From Erwinia persicina NBRC 102418 (GTDB lineage Bacteria > Pseudomonadota > Gammaproteobacteria > Enterobacterales > Enterobacteriaceae): DNA of 64,000 nucleotides. The position numbers and the translations under genes are program-made. Where the stretch lies: assembly GCF_001571305.1 (NCBI RefSeq), contig NZ_BCTN01000010.1:1-64000 (forward strand). Direction: 5' to 3'. Below the pieces are notes generated by a model that saw only the letters and a list, made by a program, of their open reading frames with translations, made no database searches and was not told the origin of the DNA. Shown piece by piece: positions 51,254 to 63,168 of the stretch (the first letter of the stretch is position 1; each line of letters opens with the position of its first letter).

Positions 51254-52249
51254 TCAGATTGTCTCCCCCATAAAGATCTGATAGCTCAGATCGATGGAGT
51301 CTGCCGAGAAGCGGCTGTCACCGATCTTTTTCAGCAGCAGTTCAGCGGCGGTATAACCGATAGCGTAACGAGGCGTGATCACGCTGGCCATGGTCGGGTA
51401 CATCTCGCGGCTGATATCCAGTCCGTGGAAACCGGCAATCGCGATGCGGCCCGGTACGGCAATGCCGTGGCGCTGGCAGTGCAGCAGGGCGCCCAGCGAC
51501 AGATCGTCGTTGGTGCAGAACACGGCATCCAGATCGGGAAACTGCTCCAGCGCGCTGGCCAGCATCGCGGCCCCCAGTTTCTGTGAGGAGATCGCTTTCG
51601 GGTTAACCCGGTTACCCACGCCGCCGCGTTCCTCCATCGCCTGACAGTAACCGCGATAGCGAAACTCATCCCGGCGGTCATCCTGGGAACCGAAGTAGAT
51701 CACCCGCCTGCGCCCCTGATCGAGCAGCGTGCGCGTCATATCGTAACCGGCGCTGAAGTTGTTAAACCCCACCTGCATGTCCAGGCAGGAGCCCTGGGTA
51801 TCCATCACTTCAACAATCGGGATCTGCGCCGCCCGCAGGTACTTTACCGCGCGCAGGGTGTGATCTTTTTCACTGAGGATAATGCCGTCAATGTTGTACG
51901 ACAGCAGATTAATGATCTGCTCCTCTTCAGTCTGTTTGTCGTAGTTGTAGTTGGCAATCAGCGTCTGGTAGCGCCCCTCCTGGGTCGCCGCTTCGATACC
52001 GCTGAGAAGGTCAGCAAAGATCTGATTTTTAAACGAGGGGATCAGCACGCCGAGGGTATAGCTCTTCGAGCTGAGGAGCATCTCCGGCGCACGGTTAGGA
52101 ATGTAGTTAATTTCTTCGATAATCTGCGCGATCTTCGCCCCGGTTTCCGGTGATACCCGGTCAGGCGTGCGCAGGTAACGGCTGACCGTCATTTTCGTCA
52201 CGCCAGCCAGCGTGGCGATGTCCTGTAGCGATATGCGGTGCGATCTCAT
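51254..52249 (-). CDS. idnR: IdnR/GntR-like LacI family regulator
   Basis: A 331-residue regulator. The HTH is ISLQDIATLAGVTKMTVSRYL, the hinge region ends IPNRAPEMLLSS, and a sugar-acid sensing domain follows. The sequence type and its place at the end of an idnD-idnO-idnT run match IdnR/GntR, which respond to idonate, 5-ketogluconate or gluconate. A matching ATGTTA-N4-TAACRT operator lies upstream of idnD. A terminator separates it from idnT, so it may also have its own promoter. Confidence 0.88.
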   Translation of the reverse strand: MRSHRISLQDIATLAGVTKMTVSRYLRTPDRVSPETGAKIAQIIEEINYIPNRAPEMLLSSKSYTLGVLIPSFKNQIFADLLSGIEAATQEGRYQTLIANYNYDKQTEEEQIINLLSYNIDGIILSEKDHTLRAVKYLRAAQIPIVEVMDTQGSCLDMQVGFNNFSAGYDMTRTLLDQGRRRVIYFGSQDDRRDEFRYRGYCQAMEERGGVGNRVNPKAISSQKLGAAMLASALEQFPDLDAVFCTNDDLSLGALLHCQRHGIAVPGRIAIAGFHGLDISREMYPTMASVITPRYAIGYTAAELLLKKIGDSRFSADSIDLSYQIFMGETI

Positions 52250-52270
52250 GCGTTTCCAGCGTTCAAAAGA

Positions 52271-52296
52271 AAAAAGGGCCAGGCACCTGCCTGACC
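52271..52296 (-). terminator. Rho-independent terminator between idnT and idnR
   Basis: On the minus strand GGGTCAGGCA-GG-TGCCTGGCCC with one wobble, followed by six T. It lies 16 bp after the idnT stop. Confidence 0.8.
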
Positions 52297-52312
52297 CTGT
52301 GTCGCCGCCAGG

Positions 52313-53632
52313 TTAATGGATGATGGCGTTTAGAATCAGCACACCGGCCAGGCCGAGGAAGGAGATCAGCGTTTCCATCACCGTCCAGGTTTTCAGCGTC
52401 TCAATCACGCTCAGGTTGAAATAGCCTTTAAACAGCCAGAAGCCCGGGTCATTAACGTGTGAAGCAATGACGCTACCGGAACCCACGGCCAGCACCATCA
52501 GCGCCGGGTCGGCGTGGGTAATGGCAATAATGGGCGTAACGATACCGGCGGTGGTAATAGCCGCCACGGTGGCAGAACCCAGCGCAATACGCAGCATTGC
52601 CGCTACCGTCCAGCACATCAGCAACGGAGAGAGCGATGAACCCTTCATCATGTTAGCAATGTAGTCACCCACGCCGCTGTCCACCAGCACCTGCTTAAAG
52701 GCACCGCCGCCCGCAATAATAAAGACGATCATGGCGATAGCCGCAATGGATGAACTGCACATCTCCATCACTTCTTCCATTTTACGCCCGTTGCGCAGAC
52801 CCAGCGTAAACACCGCAATCACCACTGAGATAAACAGCGCGACCGCCGGATTCCCCACAAATTCGAAGAACTGGCGCAGCACGTTCTCTTTCGGCGTGGT
52901 CAGCTCAAATACTGCCGCCACGGCCATCAGGATCACCGGGATCACGGCAGCAAAGATGCTGGTCCAGAACCCTGGCATTTCGTGATCTTCAAAGATTTTC
53001 GGGTTATACAGGCCTTCCGGCGGCGACTTCTCGAAGCCTTTGAGGAATTTGGAGAAGATCGGCCCGGCGATAATCACGGTAGGAATGGTGATGATCATGC
53101 CATAGAGCAGCGTGGTGCCCAGATTTGCGCCAAAGATGGTGGCAATGGCCGTAGGCCCCGGATGCGGCGGCAGGAAGCAGTGCGTCACGGACAGCGCGGC
53201 AACCATCGGCAGCCCCACGTACAGCATCGGCATGCCCGAGGCGGCGACCACGGTAAACACCAGCGGCAGCAGCAGCACAAAGCCGATTTCGTAGAACATC
53301 GCCAGCCCGACGATCAGGCCGGTGACCATCAGCGCCCACTGCACGCGCTGTTTGCCGAAGGAGGCAATCAGCGTGGTGGCGACGCGCTGCGCGGCCCCGG
53401 TATCTGACACCAGCTTACCCAGCATCGCCCCGAAGCCGAGGATCAGCGCCAGGCTGCCGAGCGTACCGCCGACCCCTTTCTGAATGGAGGCGATCACCGC
53501 CAGCGGTGTCATCCCCTCTGCCACACCAACCACGGCAGAGACAAATATCAGCGCAATAAAGCCGTTGACCTTGAAGACGATCATCAGCACCAGCAGCAGG
53601 ATTACGCCAATAGCTATTATTGTAATGGGCAT
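52313..53632 (-). CDS. idnT: GntP family gluconate/L-idonate:H+ symporter
   Basis: A 439-residue inner-membrane carrier with about 12-14 helices. GntP family marks are FKVNGFIALIFVSAVVGVAEGM, HCFLPPHPGPTAIA and the C-terminal ASHVNDPGFWLFKGYFNLS. AGGAAG is 6 bases before the start. It is downstream of idnD and idnO, so the likely cargo is L-idonate, 5-ketogluconate and D-gluconate. A 157-bp gap separates it from idnO. Confidence 0.92.
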   Translation of the reverse strand: MPITIIAIGVILLLVLMIVFKVNGFIALIFVSAVVGVAEGMTPLAVIASIQKGVGGTLGSLALILGFGAMLGKLVSDTGAAQRVATTLIASFGKQRVQWALMVTGLIVGLAMFYEIGFVLLLPLVFTVVAASGMPMLYVGLPMVAALSVTHCFLPPHPGPTAIATIFGANLGTTLLYGMIITIPTVIIAGPIFSKFLKGFEKSPPEGLYNPKIFEDHEMPGFWTSIFAAVIPVILMAVAAVFELTTPKENVLRQFFEFVGNPAVALFISVVIAVFTLGLRNGRKMEEVMEMCSSSIAAIAMIVFIIAGGGAFKQVLVDSGVGDYIANMMKGSSLSPLLMCWTVAAMLRIALGSATVAAITTAGIVTPIIAITHADPALMVLAVGSGSVIASHVNDPGFWLFKGYFNLSVIETLKTWTVMETLISFLGLAGVLILNAIIH

Positions 53633-53789
53633 AAAGCACTTCCTTTAAAAGTAGAGGTACAGTTCTGATAAGCGTGCTTATCCGGAAGGTTTCAGGTTGC
53701 AACAGGGCGGCGACTCAGCAGCGCCCTGGAGCGTAACCAGGTCGCGCGCAGAAGCCGACACCGCTGCCGCCTGAAAGATAAAGGATAAA

Positions 53790-54554
53790 CTACACCGCGA
53801 CGCGCATCCCACCATCGACAAAAAGTAGGTGCCCGTTCACAAAATCAGACGCTTTCGAGGCGAGGAACACCGCCGCGCCGATCAACTCCTCCGGGTTACC
53901 CCAGCGTGCAGCAGGCGTACGTTTGCATAACCAGGCGGTGAAGGCTTCATCGTCGGCCAGCGCCTGGGTCATCTCGGTTTTGAAGTAACCCGGGGCAATA
54001 CCGTTAACCTGAATGTTGTGGCGCGCCAGCTCAACGCACATACCGCGCGTCAGCATGGTGACGGCCCCTTTCGATGCGGCATAGGGGGTAATCGTGTCAC
54101 GCCCCAGTTCGCTCTGCATGGAGCCGATATTGATAATTTTGCCTTTCTGGCGCGTTACCATCTTTCGGGCAACGGCCTGGGAGACCAGGAATACGGCCGT
54201 CTGATTGACCGCGATCACGTCGTTCCAGTCCTGCTCCGGGAACTCGAGAAACGGGCGACGGCGCTGAATACCGGCGTTGTTGACCAGAACATCAATCGGG
54301 CCAATCTCAGCCTCAATTTTCTCGACTGCCGCATTCACTTCGGCGGACTGCGTCACATTAAACGCTACTGCGTGGGCCCTGAATCCCTGCTGACGCAGGT
54401 CGTCGGCAGCCTTATCGGCCCCCTGCTGGGTGGTGGCGTTAATAATCACCTCCGCCCCGGCTTCAGCCAGTCCTCTGGCCATCAGGAAACCAATACCGCG
54501 GCCGGAACCGGTGATCAGCACACGTTTATTATCGAGCGAAAAAAGCGTTGTCAT
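53790..54554 (-). CDS. idnO: Gluconate 5-dehydrogenase (5-keto-D-gluconate reductase)
   Basis: A 254-residue SDR that interconverts 5-ketogluconate and D-gluconate with NAD(P)H. Motifs are TGSGRGIGFLMA, NNAGIQRR, INIGSMQSELG and YAASKGA (Tyr, Lys). The start at 54554 is preferred over an ATG two codons earlier because AGG precedes it at usable spacing. It starts just after idnD and matches E. coli IdnO closely in size and motifs. Confidence 0.92.
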   Translation of the reverse strand: MTTLFSLDNKRVLITGSGRGIGFLMARGLAEAGAEVIINATTQQGADKAADDLRQQGFRAHAVAFNVTQSAEVNAAVEKIEAEIGPIDVLVNNAGIQRRRPFLEFPEQDWNDVIAVNQTAVFLVSQAVARKMVTRQKGKIINIGSMQSELGRDTITPYAASKGAVTMLTRGMCVELARHNIQVNGIAPGYFKTEMTQALADDEAFTAWLCKRTPAARWGNPEELIGAAVFLASKASDFVNGHLLFVDGGMRVAV

Positions 54555-54563
54555 GGTCATCCT

Positions 54564-55595
54564 TTAAAAAGTCAGCTGCACTTTGGCAGCCCGGCTCTTG
54601 TCACCGGCAAACTGCAGTGCCGCATCAATATTCTGGTAGTCATATTCGCCGCTGAACAGCGGCAGCGGGTTAACGGTGCCGTTACCCAGCCACTCCACCG
54701 CCGTGTTGAATTCGCTGGTAAAGCGGAACGAGCCCACCAGACTGATCTCTTTAGCGATCAGCATCATGATCGGGAAGGCGGGTACGTCACCGCCCATGCC
54801 CACCTGCACCAGGGTGCCTTTCGCCCGCGTGACTTCCAGGCAGCGCGTCAGTGAGGAGGGATGGCCCGAGGCTTCAAACGCCACGTCAAAGTAGCCTTTG
54901 TCTGCCAGGTACGGGGTGAAGTCCCCGCTGGCGGCATGAACAGTGGCGGTTGCCCCCATCGCAACAGCCATTTCCAGCGAGCGCTCGCTGACGTCGGCAC
55001 AAACCACTTCTGCCGCCCCTTTGGCCCTTGCGGCGGCGGCAATCAGGCAACCGATCGGGCCCACGCCAGAGATAAAGACCTTTTTGCCGTGCAATTCGCC
55101 ACCCTGATTGGCGGCGTGGATGCAGACCGCCAGCGGCTCGGCAAACACCATCACTTTATCGTCTGCGGCATTGTCGTAAGGGATGCACTGGCTGCTGTCG
55201 ACGACTTTGAACTGGGTGAAGCCACCGTCCACGTGCGGGTAGTACATTGCACTGCCGAAGAAGCGCATGGTGGTGCACTGGTTATCTTCACCGGCCAGGC
55301 AGTATTTACAGCTGCCGCAGGGTTTTGACGGATTGACCGCCACTTTCTGGCCCTCGTGCAGCGCCGGATTGTCGCTTTTTACCACCTGCCCAATCACTTC
55401 GTGACCGAGGATCATCGGCATTTTTACGGCAAAACTGCCGACTTTACCGTGCTGATAATAGTGCAGGTCGGAGCCGCAGATGCCGCCACGGGTGATGCGA
55501 ACCAGCGTGCCTTCGCCCAGGTAATTCACCTGCTGGCTGATAACTTCAACCTGCTCTTTACCGTTGATCATGCAGGATTGTGTGAGGGTGCTCAT
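54564..55595 (-). CDS. idnD: L-idonate 5-dehydrogenase
   Basis: About 343 residues, a zinc-dependent MDR. Catalytic zinc ligands fit CGSDLHYYQHG and GHEV; the structural zinc lobe is CGSCKYCLAGEDNQC. The Rossmann motif is GVGPIGCLIAAAA. It oxidises L-idonate to 5-ketogluconate, the first catabolic step. ATG 55595 follows GGAG. It is first in the idn operon. No gluconokinase (idnK) gene is in this window. Confidence 0.93.
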   Translation of the reverse strand: MSTLTQSCMINGKEQVEVISQQVNYLGEGTLVRITRGGICGSDLHYYQHGKVGSFAVKMPMILGHEVIGQVVKSDNPALHEGQKVAVNPSKPCGSCKYCLAGEDNQCTTMRFFGSAMYYPHVDGGFTQFKVVDSSQCIPYDNAADDKVMVFAEPLAVCIHAANQGGELHGKKVFISGVGPIGCLIAAAARAKGAAEVVCADVSERSLEMAVAMGATATVHAASGDFTPYLADKGYFDVAFEASGHPSSLTRCLEVTRAKGTLVQVGMGGDVPAFPIMMLIAKEISLVGSFRFTSEFNTAVEWLGNGTVNPLPLFSGEYDYQNIDAALQFAGDKSRAAKVQLTF

Positions 55596-55693
55596 GGTCG
55601 TCTCCAGTACGTATCGGGTCATGGCGCCTATCAAATCGATGTTTAACTTGTAATTCTGTGAATCAGATCACCAAAATTCATGTTACTAAATCA

Positions 55694-55709
55694 ATGTTAC
55701 GCATAACGT
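55694..55709. promoter_or_regulatory. IdnR/GntR-type operator upstream of idnD
   Basis: ATGTTA-CGCA-TAACGT is an inverted repeat with 5 of 6 matches and a CG-containing centre, close to the known GntR/IdnR operator form ATGTTA-N4-TAACAT. It lies about 100 bp before idnD and 130 bp before divergent fadH. Confidence 0.7.
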
Positions 55710-55767
55710 GAAGCACGTTGCCCTTTCTCTGCGAGATATTCAGTGGCATTCATCACAAAGCGATTAA

Positions 55768-57834
<2,067 letters not shown>

Positions 57835-57838
57835 GGCA

Positions 57839-58366
57839 TTATCCTGTGACTGCCCCGCTGGTTTGCACGCAGCGGCGGCGCAGTTCACGACGGAAAATCT
57901 CTATCGTCCACATCCACAGGATATGCCCGAAGGTTTCGGAAAAAATCTCTTCCACCGGCAAGTGCCAGATCGGGGGCGCCCATCCCCCCACGGGCAGCAC
58001 CACACCGTGGAAAACGACGGTGATAGCCAGCGCAAAGCCCACGCCCTGCCACAGCGTTATTTTTGGGAAAATCTCTGCCAGCCAGCAGTAGATCATGGCA
58101 AAAAAGAGGGAAAACAGGTGATGCACACCCGCCACACCCCAGTTTACGAGGTGGCCGGAATAGTGATAAACCATATTATTCACAGTAAAGCCAAAGTCAC
58201 TGAGCATCTCAGCCGGAGGAATGGCCCGGTCAGGGGTTCGCGGCGGGAAGGGATTTTCGGTTCCCCATTTTACAAAGCTGGCGACATTCCCCCCCATAAA
58301 ACCGGCGAAAAGTGCTGCAGCAACGTGACGTGGTGGTGCAGGATGGCTAACGGCCAGGGTGTTCAT
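57839..58366 (-). CDS. yagU: YagU family inner-membrane protein (DUF1440)
   Basis: About 175 residues with four or so membrane segments and conserved GGNVASFVKWGTENPFPPRTPDR. Its relatives are linked to acid resistance in E. coli, but the mechanism is unknown. ATG 58366 follows GGAAGGA at 6 bases; the upstream extension has no coding character. It is convergent with fadH, 4 bp apart. Confidence 0.85.
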   Translation of the reverse strand: MNTLAVSHPAPPRHVAAALFAGFMGGNVASFVKWGTENPFPPRTPDRAIPPAEMLSDFGFTVNNMVYHYSGHLVNWGVAGVHHLFSLFFAMIYCWLAEIFPKITLWQGVGFALAITVVFHGVVLPVGGWAPPIWHLPVEEIFSETFGHILWMWTIEIFRRELRRRCVQTSGAVTG

Positions 58367-58540
58367 AGGATGTCCTTCCATTGACAGTGATTTAATCCAA
58401 TCGTCCCCAAAGGATACCCTGTTTCCCGTCCCCGGTTCACAGCAGGAATGGCGAAAAATGCGCACTGAATAAAACATTAAAAATGTCGCATCGCACCTGT
58501 AGTATCACTGCAACGCCTCCGAGATAAAAAGGAACCTACG

Positions 58541-59254
58541 ATGCCGCACTCCTGTCATTCTGCCCTGCTCTCCAGCCTGAGCTGGCTTGACCACGCGTTT
58601 ATGTCCGCAGGCGAACGCCCCCCTGAAGCAACGCTGTATAACCAGCAGCGCCACAGTGCCCGCGTCATTTCCGATGTGGAGGCCCGGCCGGTGAAGAGTC
58701 AGGAAGCCGACGGTTTGATAGGTACCGGCAGCACGCCCGTGGCGATCTACACCGCTGACTGCCTGCCGGTGCTGATTGCCGATACGCGTCAGCGACAGGT
58801 GGCAGCGGTACATGGGGGATTAAAAGGCATACTGAGCGGGGTGATGGGTAACGCCATCACGCAGCTGTGTGAACGCGGAGCCACGCCGGACAGCCTGTTT
58901 ATTGCCATCGGCCCGGCTATCGGCCCCTGCTGCTATGAGCTCGGTCAGGATGTGATTGCCCGGGCGCAGCAGGATGACCCGCATCACCTGGCAGAGCTGA
59001 TGTCATGGTCTGCCACTCCCTTCCCTAACCCGGCGGCCGTGCGCCCACAGGCGCGGGGAACCACCGATGGCGTCTGGTTTGACCTGCCACTGCTGGCAAA
59101 ACGTATTGCGCTACGCGCCGGGGTGCCGGAAAACCAGATTGAGCTGTCGCAGGTGTGTACCTACTGTATGGCTGAGGATCAGGCGAGTTACCGCCGTAAC
59201 AGCCACGTCCAGCAGGGCTATCAGCAGCGCTTTTCGTGGATTGCGAAGCGATAA
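58541..59254 (+). CDS. YfiH/PgeF-type (laccase domain) protein
   Basis: A 237-residue member of the multicopper-oxidase-like YfiH family, some of which edit peptidoglycan precursors or bind purine nucleosides. Metal ligands are kept: His in NQQRHSARV, Cys in YTADCLPVL, and His in AAVHGGLKG (usually HAGW). Further blocks are IAIGPAIGPCCYEL and CTYC..........YRR. The HGG replacement and extra cysteines suggest a paralog and not the housekeeping PgeF, which normally follows rluD. AAGGA precedes the start. Confidence 0.8.
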   Translation: MPHSCHSALLSSLSWLDHAFMSAGERPPEATLYNQQRHSARVISDVEARPVKSQEADGLIGTGSTPVAIYTADCLPVLIADTRQRQVAAVHGGLKGILSGVMGNAITQLCERGATPDSLFIAIGPAIGPCCYELGQDVIARAQQDDPHHLAELMSWSATPFPNPAAVRPQARGTTDGVWFDLPLLAKRIALRAGVPENQIELSQVCTYCMAEDQASYRRNSHVQQGYQQRFSWIAKR

Positions 59255-59329
59255 CGCCAGGAACGAGGCGTGTCTTGCCCCCGGGAATCGTACCCGGGCC
59301 GATCGCTGCGCCGACCGGCCCGGCGCGGG

Positions 59330-60457
59330 TTACGGCATTTTTACCGAACGTAACACCACAAACTTCTGATTGCTCGCCACGGTGGTGCAGTTGCCAAACA
59401 GCTTCTTCATCTTGTGGTAGTTGTCGAGGTGACGGTTACCGACAATACGCAGTTCGCCGCCATCCTGCAGGCAGCGGCGCGCATCGCGCAGCATCTGCCA
59501 GGCAATATGGTCGGTCACCGCGCTCTGCTGGTGGAAGGGCGGATTGCACAGCACTGCGTGCAGACGGTCTGACGGGTAACCTGCCAGCGAATTATTGACG
59601 TGGAACGTACTGCGTTCCCTGTCCTGTGGGCAGTTCACTTCTATATTCATCCGGCTGGATGCCACTGCCATATATGACTCATCGACAAAATGGACCTGCG
59701 ACAGCGGGTTCTGCTGCAGCGCCATCAGGCCAATCACGCCATTGCCACAGCCCAGGTCGACAATCTCACCTTCCAGATCGGAGGGCAGATGCTGTAAGAA
59801 GAAGCGTGCCCCCACATCCAGCCCGCCACGTGAAAAGACGTTAGCATGGTTGTGGATCTGGTACGGGGTGCCGTCCAGCTGCCAGCGGGCAATCACGTCG
59901 TCCGCTTTCAGCTCGGGCGCGCTGAAGGTGCAGTAAATCAGGCGGGCTTTTTTACGCGCCAGCGAGGTGGTGGTGGCCCCCAGAATTTTTTCAAACAGCT
60001 GCAGCGTGGAGGTATGGATATCTTTCGCTTTTCCGGCGGCCACAATCTGGGTGGCCGGGGTCACGACGTCGCGCAGTGCCCGCAGCTGATATTCCAGCAG
60101 CGCGAGGGTTTTTGGCACCTTAATCAGAACGCGGGCCGGGGCGGCGGGTAACGGGCTCAGGCTGTCGAGTAGCTGCACGTCCCCTTCATCCAGATGGTTC
60201 AGCGCCAGGTTCTGGCGCGTCGCCTGCTGGTTCAGCCAGGAGTCACTGATGCTGTATACGCCCTCACCGGCCAGCGCACAGGCCAGCGCACCGAAGGTGT
60301 CGTTAAAGATCAGCGTCGCGCCGCTGACCGGGGCATCGCCCAGATGCTGCAACAGATATTCGTCGGCCGCATCCCAGGCCTGCAACGGGCTTTCTTCGCG
60401 CATTTGGGGAAAACGATGCAGCGTCAGCATGCGGTTGCTTAGTTCGAGTTGGCTCAT
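59330..60457 (-). CDS. rlmG: 23S rRNA m2G1835 methyltransferase
   Basis: A 375-residue protein of RsmC-like design. A degenerate N-terminal methyltransferase domain precedes a C-terminal catalytic domain with [17 protein letters not shown] (SAM site) and CNPPFHQ (the N-methylase NPPF motif). It adds the methyl group to G1835 of 23S rRNA. The length equals E. coli RlmG (378). It is divergent from ygjP, the E. coli arrangement. Confidence 0.95.
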   Translation of the reverse strand: MSQLELSNRMLTLHRFPQMREESPLQAWDAADEYLLQHLGDAPVSGATLIFNDTFGALACALAGEGVYSISDSWLNQQATRQNLALNHLDEGDVQLLDSLSPLPAAPARVLIKVPKTLALLEYQLRALRDVVTPATQIVAAGKAKDIHTSTLQLFEKILGATTTSLARKKARLIYCTFSAPELKADDVIARWQLDGTPYQIHNHANVFSRGGLDVGARFFLQHLPSDLEGEIVDLGCGNGVIGLMALQQNPLSQVHFVDESYMAVASSRMNIEVNCPQDRERSTFHVNNSLAGYPSDRLHAVLCNPPFHQQSAVTDHIAWQMLRDARRCLQDGGELRIVGNRHLDNYHKMKKLFGNCTTVASNQKFVVLRSVKMP

Positions 60458-60539
60458 GGGATCACCTTAGTGGTAAAATTCCCGCGTTTTATCCCCTAAA
60501 ACGGGCGCACAGTAAACGTTTTTCTTCACCGGAGTCAGT

Positions 60540-61043
60540 ATGTCGTCGCTTATTTATCTGCAAGGTTACCCCGAATCGCTGCTGTCACAGGTGCGCACGC
60601 TGATTGAACAGCAGCGTCTGACGGAGGTGATCAATAAGCGTTATCCGTCCTCCCACAGCATTACCAGCGACAAAGCGCTGTATGACTACGCGCTGGATTT
60701 AAAAAATCAGTCGCTGCGCAACGCACCGCCGCTGAACAAAGTTCTCTACGATAGCAAGATTAAGGTGATGAAGCATGCGCTGGGATTACATACGGCCATT
60801 TCACGCGTGCAGGGCGGCAAGCTGAAGGCAAAAGCGGAGATCCGCGTGGCGACCATTTTTAAAAATGCCCCGGAAGCCTTTCTGCGGATGATCGTGGTAC
60901 ATGAGCTGGCGCATATTAAAGAAAAAGATCACAACAAGGCCTTTTATCAGCTCTGCTGCCATATGGAACCGCAGTACCACCAGCTGGAGTTTGATACGCG
61001 CCTGTGGCTGACGGCACAGGCGCTGGAAGGACGTGAGGGATAA
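60540..61043 (+). CDS. ygjP: YgjP-like M48 metallopeptidase domain protein
   Basis: A 167-residue protein with the zinc motif HELAH (VVHELAHIKEKDH). It belongs to the YgjP/WSS1-like metallopeptidase group. Substrate unknown in bacteria. It is divergent from rlmG, as in E. coli. A CGGAG ribosome site precedes the ATG. Confidence 0.9.
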   Translation: MSSLIYLQGYPESLLSQVRTLIEQQRLTEVINKRYPSSHSITSDKALYDYALDLKNQSLRNAPPLNKVLYDSKIKVMKHALGLHTAISRVQGGKLKAKAEIRVATIFKNAPEAFLRMIVVHELAHIKEKDHNKAFYQLCCHMEPQYHQLEFDTRLWLTAQALEGREG

Positions 61044-61064
61044 TCGGCTGTACCGGCTGTCGCG

Positions 61065-62201
61065 TTAGCGGCTTTGCAGCGCTTTCACTTCGTTTTTGCT
61101 GAAAGGGATACAGTCCTGCGCCGCCGCAGCCAGCGCCTTGTTCAGTTGCTGATCGTACGCTCTGTCACCCGGCCTGAATGTCATACTGTTCACGTAAGCG
61201 TTAAGCACCTTAACCGGGCATATCAACCTGATATCACCAAACGAATACATCGTTACCCCATGAATAACATATCGCTCCTGGTTCTGTAGCGGGGTCAGCT
61301 TCCAGAGCACCTTATCAAGCAGTTCTGCAGGGTAGTCCTTATCCTGCACCAGATAAACATGGGGATGAAAGTCCGCTATGCCTGACAGTTTCATGGTGCC
61401 ATTAATAATCAGTACCGGTATTGAGGTAATGATCCATGACATAAAAAACAGCCCTGCCAGCGCAGCGGAAATCACCTTCACTATTCTGACAGATAAACCT
61501 TCTGTTGATTTCCCTCTGAGATAAACCGTCACCGGAAGAAGAGAAAAGAGAATGACGACAAGGGAGGTCAGCGTGGCATACATCATCACTTTGAGGTCGT
61601 CCGCATGTTCAGGAGGGTGCAATTTCCCGAAAATCAGGCTTAAAGGATATGCATACATAAATGAAATTAAAAACAAGGAAACGGGAATAAAAAAGTAGAA
61701 CTTCCTGTAATACTCTTTTTTGATCCTTTTATTTTTGAACTGCAATACCTCAGAAACGGCTTTGCGGTTAAAGAAATAGGCAATAATAAGTGTTATTAGC
61801 AACGCGCCACTGCCAGCCATCGTAAAGACCAGCCAGCCAGGGTATTTTTTAGCGTCAACAAACCATACCGCAACGAAAAAAACCGTTATCGCCAGCAGGT
61901 AAATTATCAGTGACAGCCTGATTAAGTTATCTTTAATTGTCTGGTAATTATAAAAAATTGTATTCTCTTTTTTTATAATAAGCGAAACCAACAATGAAGG
62001 AATATAAAAAACCAGACAGATCATCGCGACACTGCCGGCCAGGAACAGGGCGACAACAATAAATAAATCCTTGAAGCTGATGGACTCGAGAAACACATCA
62101 AGCCGCCCCATACGGCCCAGATAAAACCACAGCGTCCCCAGAGCCATAAACGCGCTGATAAAAGTGGGTGTCAGCACAGACATCAAAGACCGTTTTATCA
62201 T
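61065..62201 (-). CDS. Polytopic membrane protein of unknown function, AT-rich
   Basis: About 378 residues with roughly seven hydrophobic segments, a basic loop (FKNKRIKKEYYRKFY) and a C-terminal soluble part with three Cys. The coding sequence, especially 61600-62060, is clearly more AT-rich than its neighbours, a sign of transfer or weak selection. I do not recognise the family. ATG 62201 follows GGGAG; the upstream extension overlaps the TPM gene. It is 22 bp after that gene, so the LemA-TPM-membrane protein trio is probably one operon. Confidence 0.75.
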   Translation of the reverse strand: MIKRSLMSVLTPTFISAFMALGTLWFYLGRMGRLDVFLESISFKDLFIVVALFLAGSVAMICLVFYIPSLLVSLIIKKENTIFYNYQTIKDNLIRLSLIIYLLAITVFFVAVWFVDAKKYPGWLVFTMAGSGALLITLIIAYFFNRKAVSEVLQFKNKRIKKEYYRKFYFFIPVSLFLISFMYAYPLSLIFGKLHPPEHADDLKVMMYATLTSLVVILFSLLPVTVYLRGKSTEGLSVRIVKVISAALAGLFFMSWIITSIPVLIINGTMKLSGIADFHPHVYLVQDKDYPAELLDKVLWKLTPLQNQERYVIHGVTMYSFGDIRLICPVKVLNAYVNSMTFRPGDRAYDQQLNKALAAAAQDCIPFSKNEVKALQSR

Positions 62202-62223
62202 TGTCAGGCTCCCTGTCCCGTCT

Positions 62224-63159
62224 TTACCATTTGCCCGATGCGCCACCGCCACCGCTGCGGCCGCCGCCGCCGCTAAATCCGCCGCTGCTGCTGTCTGAAT
62301 CATCGTCACGCGAAGGACCATCGTCGTCGCGGTCGTCAAAACGATCGCGACTCCAACCGCCCCCCCCGGTTAGCGTCCCGATCAGCGAGGAAATCAGCAT
62401 CTGCATCATCAGGCTACCGCCAAACAGCAGGCCGACATTATCACCGCTGACGCCCGCGATGCCGTCGTTTAGCAGCGTATTGACCAGGGAAACGCCGGTG
62501 ACTATGGCGCTGACCAGCAGCCCCCTGAGCAGGGAATTACGACGCAGGAAGAAGAAAGGCAGAACAATCATGCCCAGCAGCCAGAGGCCAATGCTGCCCG
62601 CAGAGAGCGAAATGGCGTCACCGGATGATGACGGCAGCGGCGCAGCGACCGGGCGCGGCGCGACGGCCGGCGCATCCCCCTCTACCGGCACGCCAAGCTG
62701 GCGGGAGATAGCCTGAACGCCGGCCAACAGCCCCTGACCATAGTCCCCCTCCCTGAAGCGCGGAATAATGCTGCCATTAATCACCTGGCTGGCCTGCACG
62801 TCGGTAAAATCACCCTCCAGCCCGTAACCGACCTCAATTCGCACGGTGCGATCGGTCTTTGCCATGACCAGCAGCAGGCCGTCATCGCGGGCCTTATCAC
62901 CCAGTTTCCAGGCGTCAAACACCCGGGTAGCGTACTGCTCAATGCTGTCATCCCCGGTGGTATCCACCGCCAGTACCGCCAGCTGATGGCCGGTTTTTTT
63001 TTCCAGGGTGACAATCTGGCGATTTATCTGCTCCACCTCTCGGGGACTCAGTACCCGCGCATCATCCGTCACGCGCTGCTGTAACGTCGGTACAGCGACC
63101 GTTGCGGCCATACTGGTGAAGGGCAGACAGAACAGCAGGATCAGGGTGAGATATCGCAT
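62224..63159 (-). CDS. TPM domain protein (YgcG-like)
   Basis: A 311-residue protein. After a signal peptide (residues 1-18) comes a TPM_phosphatase domain (LQQRVTDDARVLSPREVEQI through VEVGYGLEGDFTD, about 25-155), a linker, two or three membrane helices (190-265), and a Gly/Ser-rich tail with a GG-rich end. The domain is periplasmic. It lies just after lemA, a very common pair. Exact role unknown; related proteins act in photosystem repair or as acid phosphatases. Confidence 0.88.
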   Translation of the reverse strand: MRYLTLILLFCLPFTSMAATVAVPTLQQRVTDDARVLSPREVEQINRQIVTLEKKTGHQLAVLAVDTTGDDSIEQYATRVFDAWKLGDKARDDGLLLVMAKTDRTVRIEVGYGLEGDFTDVQASQVINGSIIPRFREGDYGQGLLAGVQAISRQLGVPVEGDAPAVAPRPVAAPLPSSSGDAISLSAGSIGLWLLGMIVLPFFFLRRNSLLRGLLVSAIVTGVSLVNTLLNDGIAGVSGDNVGLLFGGSLMMQMLISSLIGTLTGGGGWSRDRFDDRDDDGPSRDDDSDSSSGGFSGGGGRSGGGGASGKW

Positions 63160-63168
63160 GGCTGTCCC

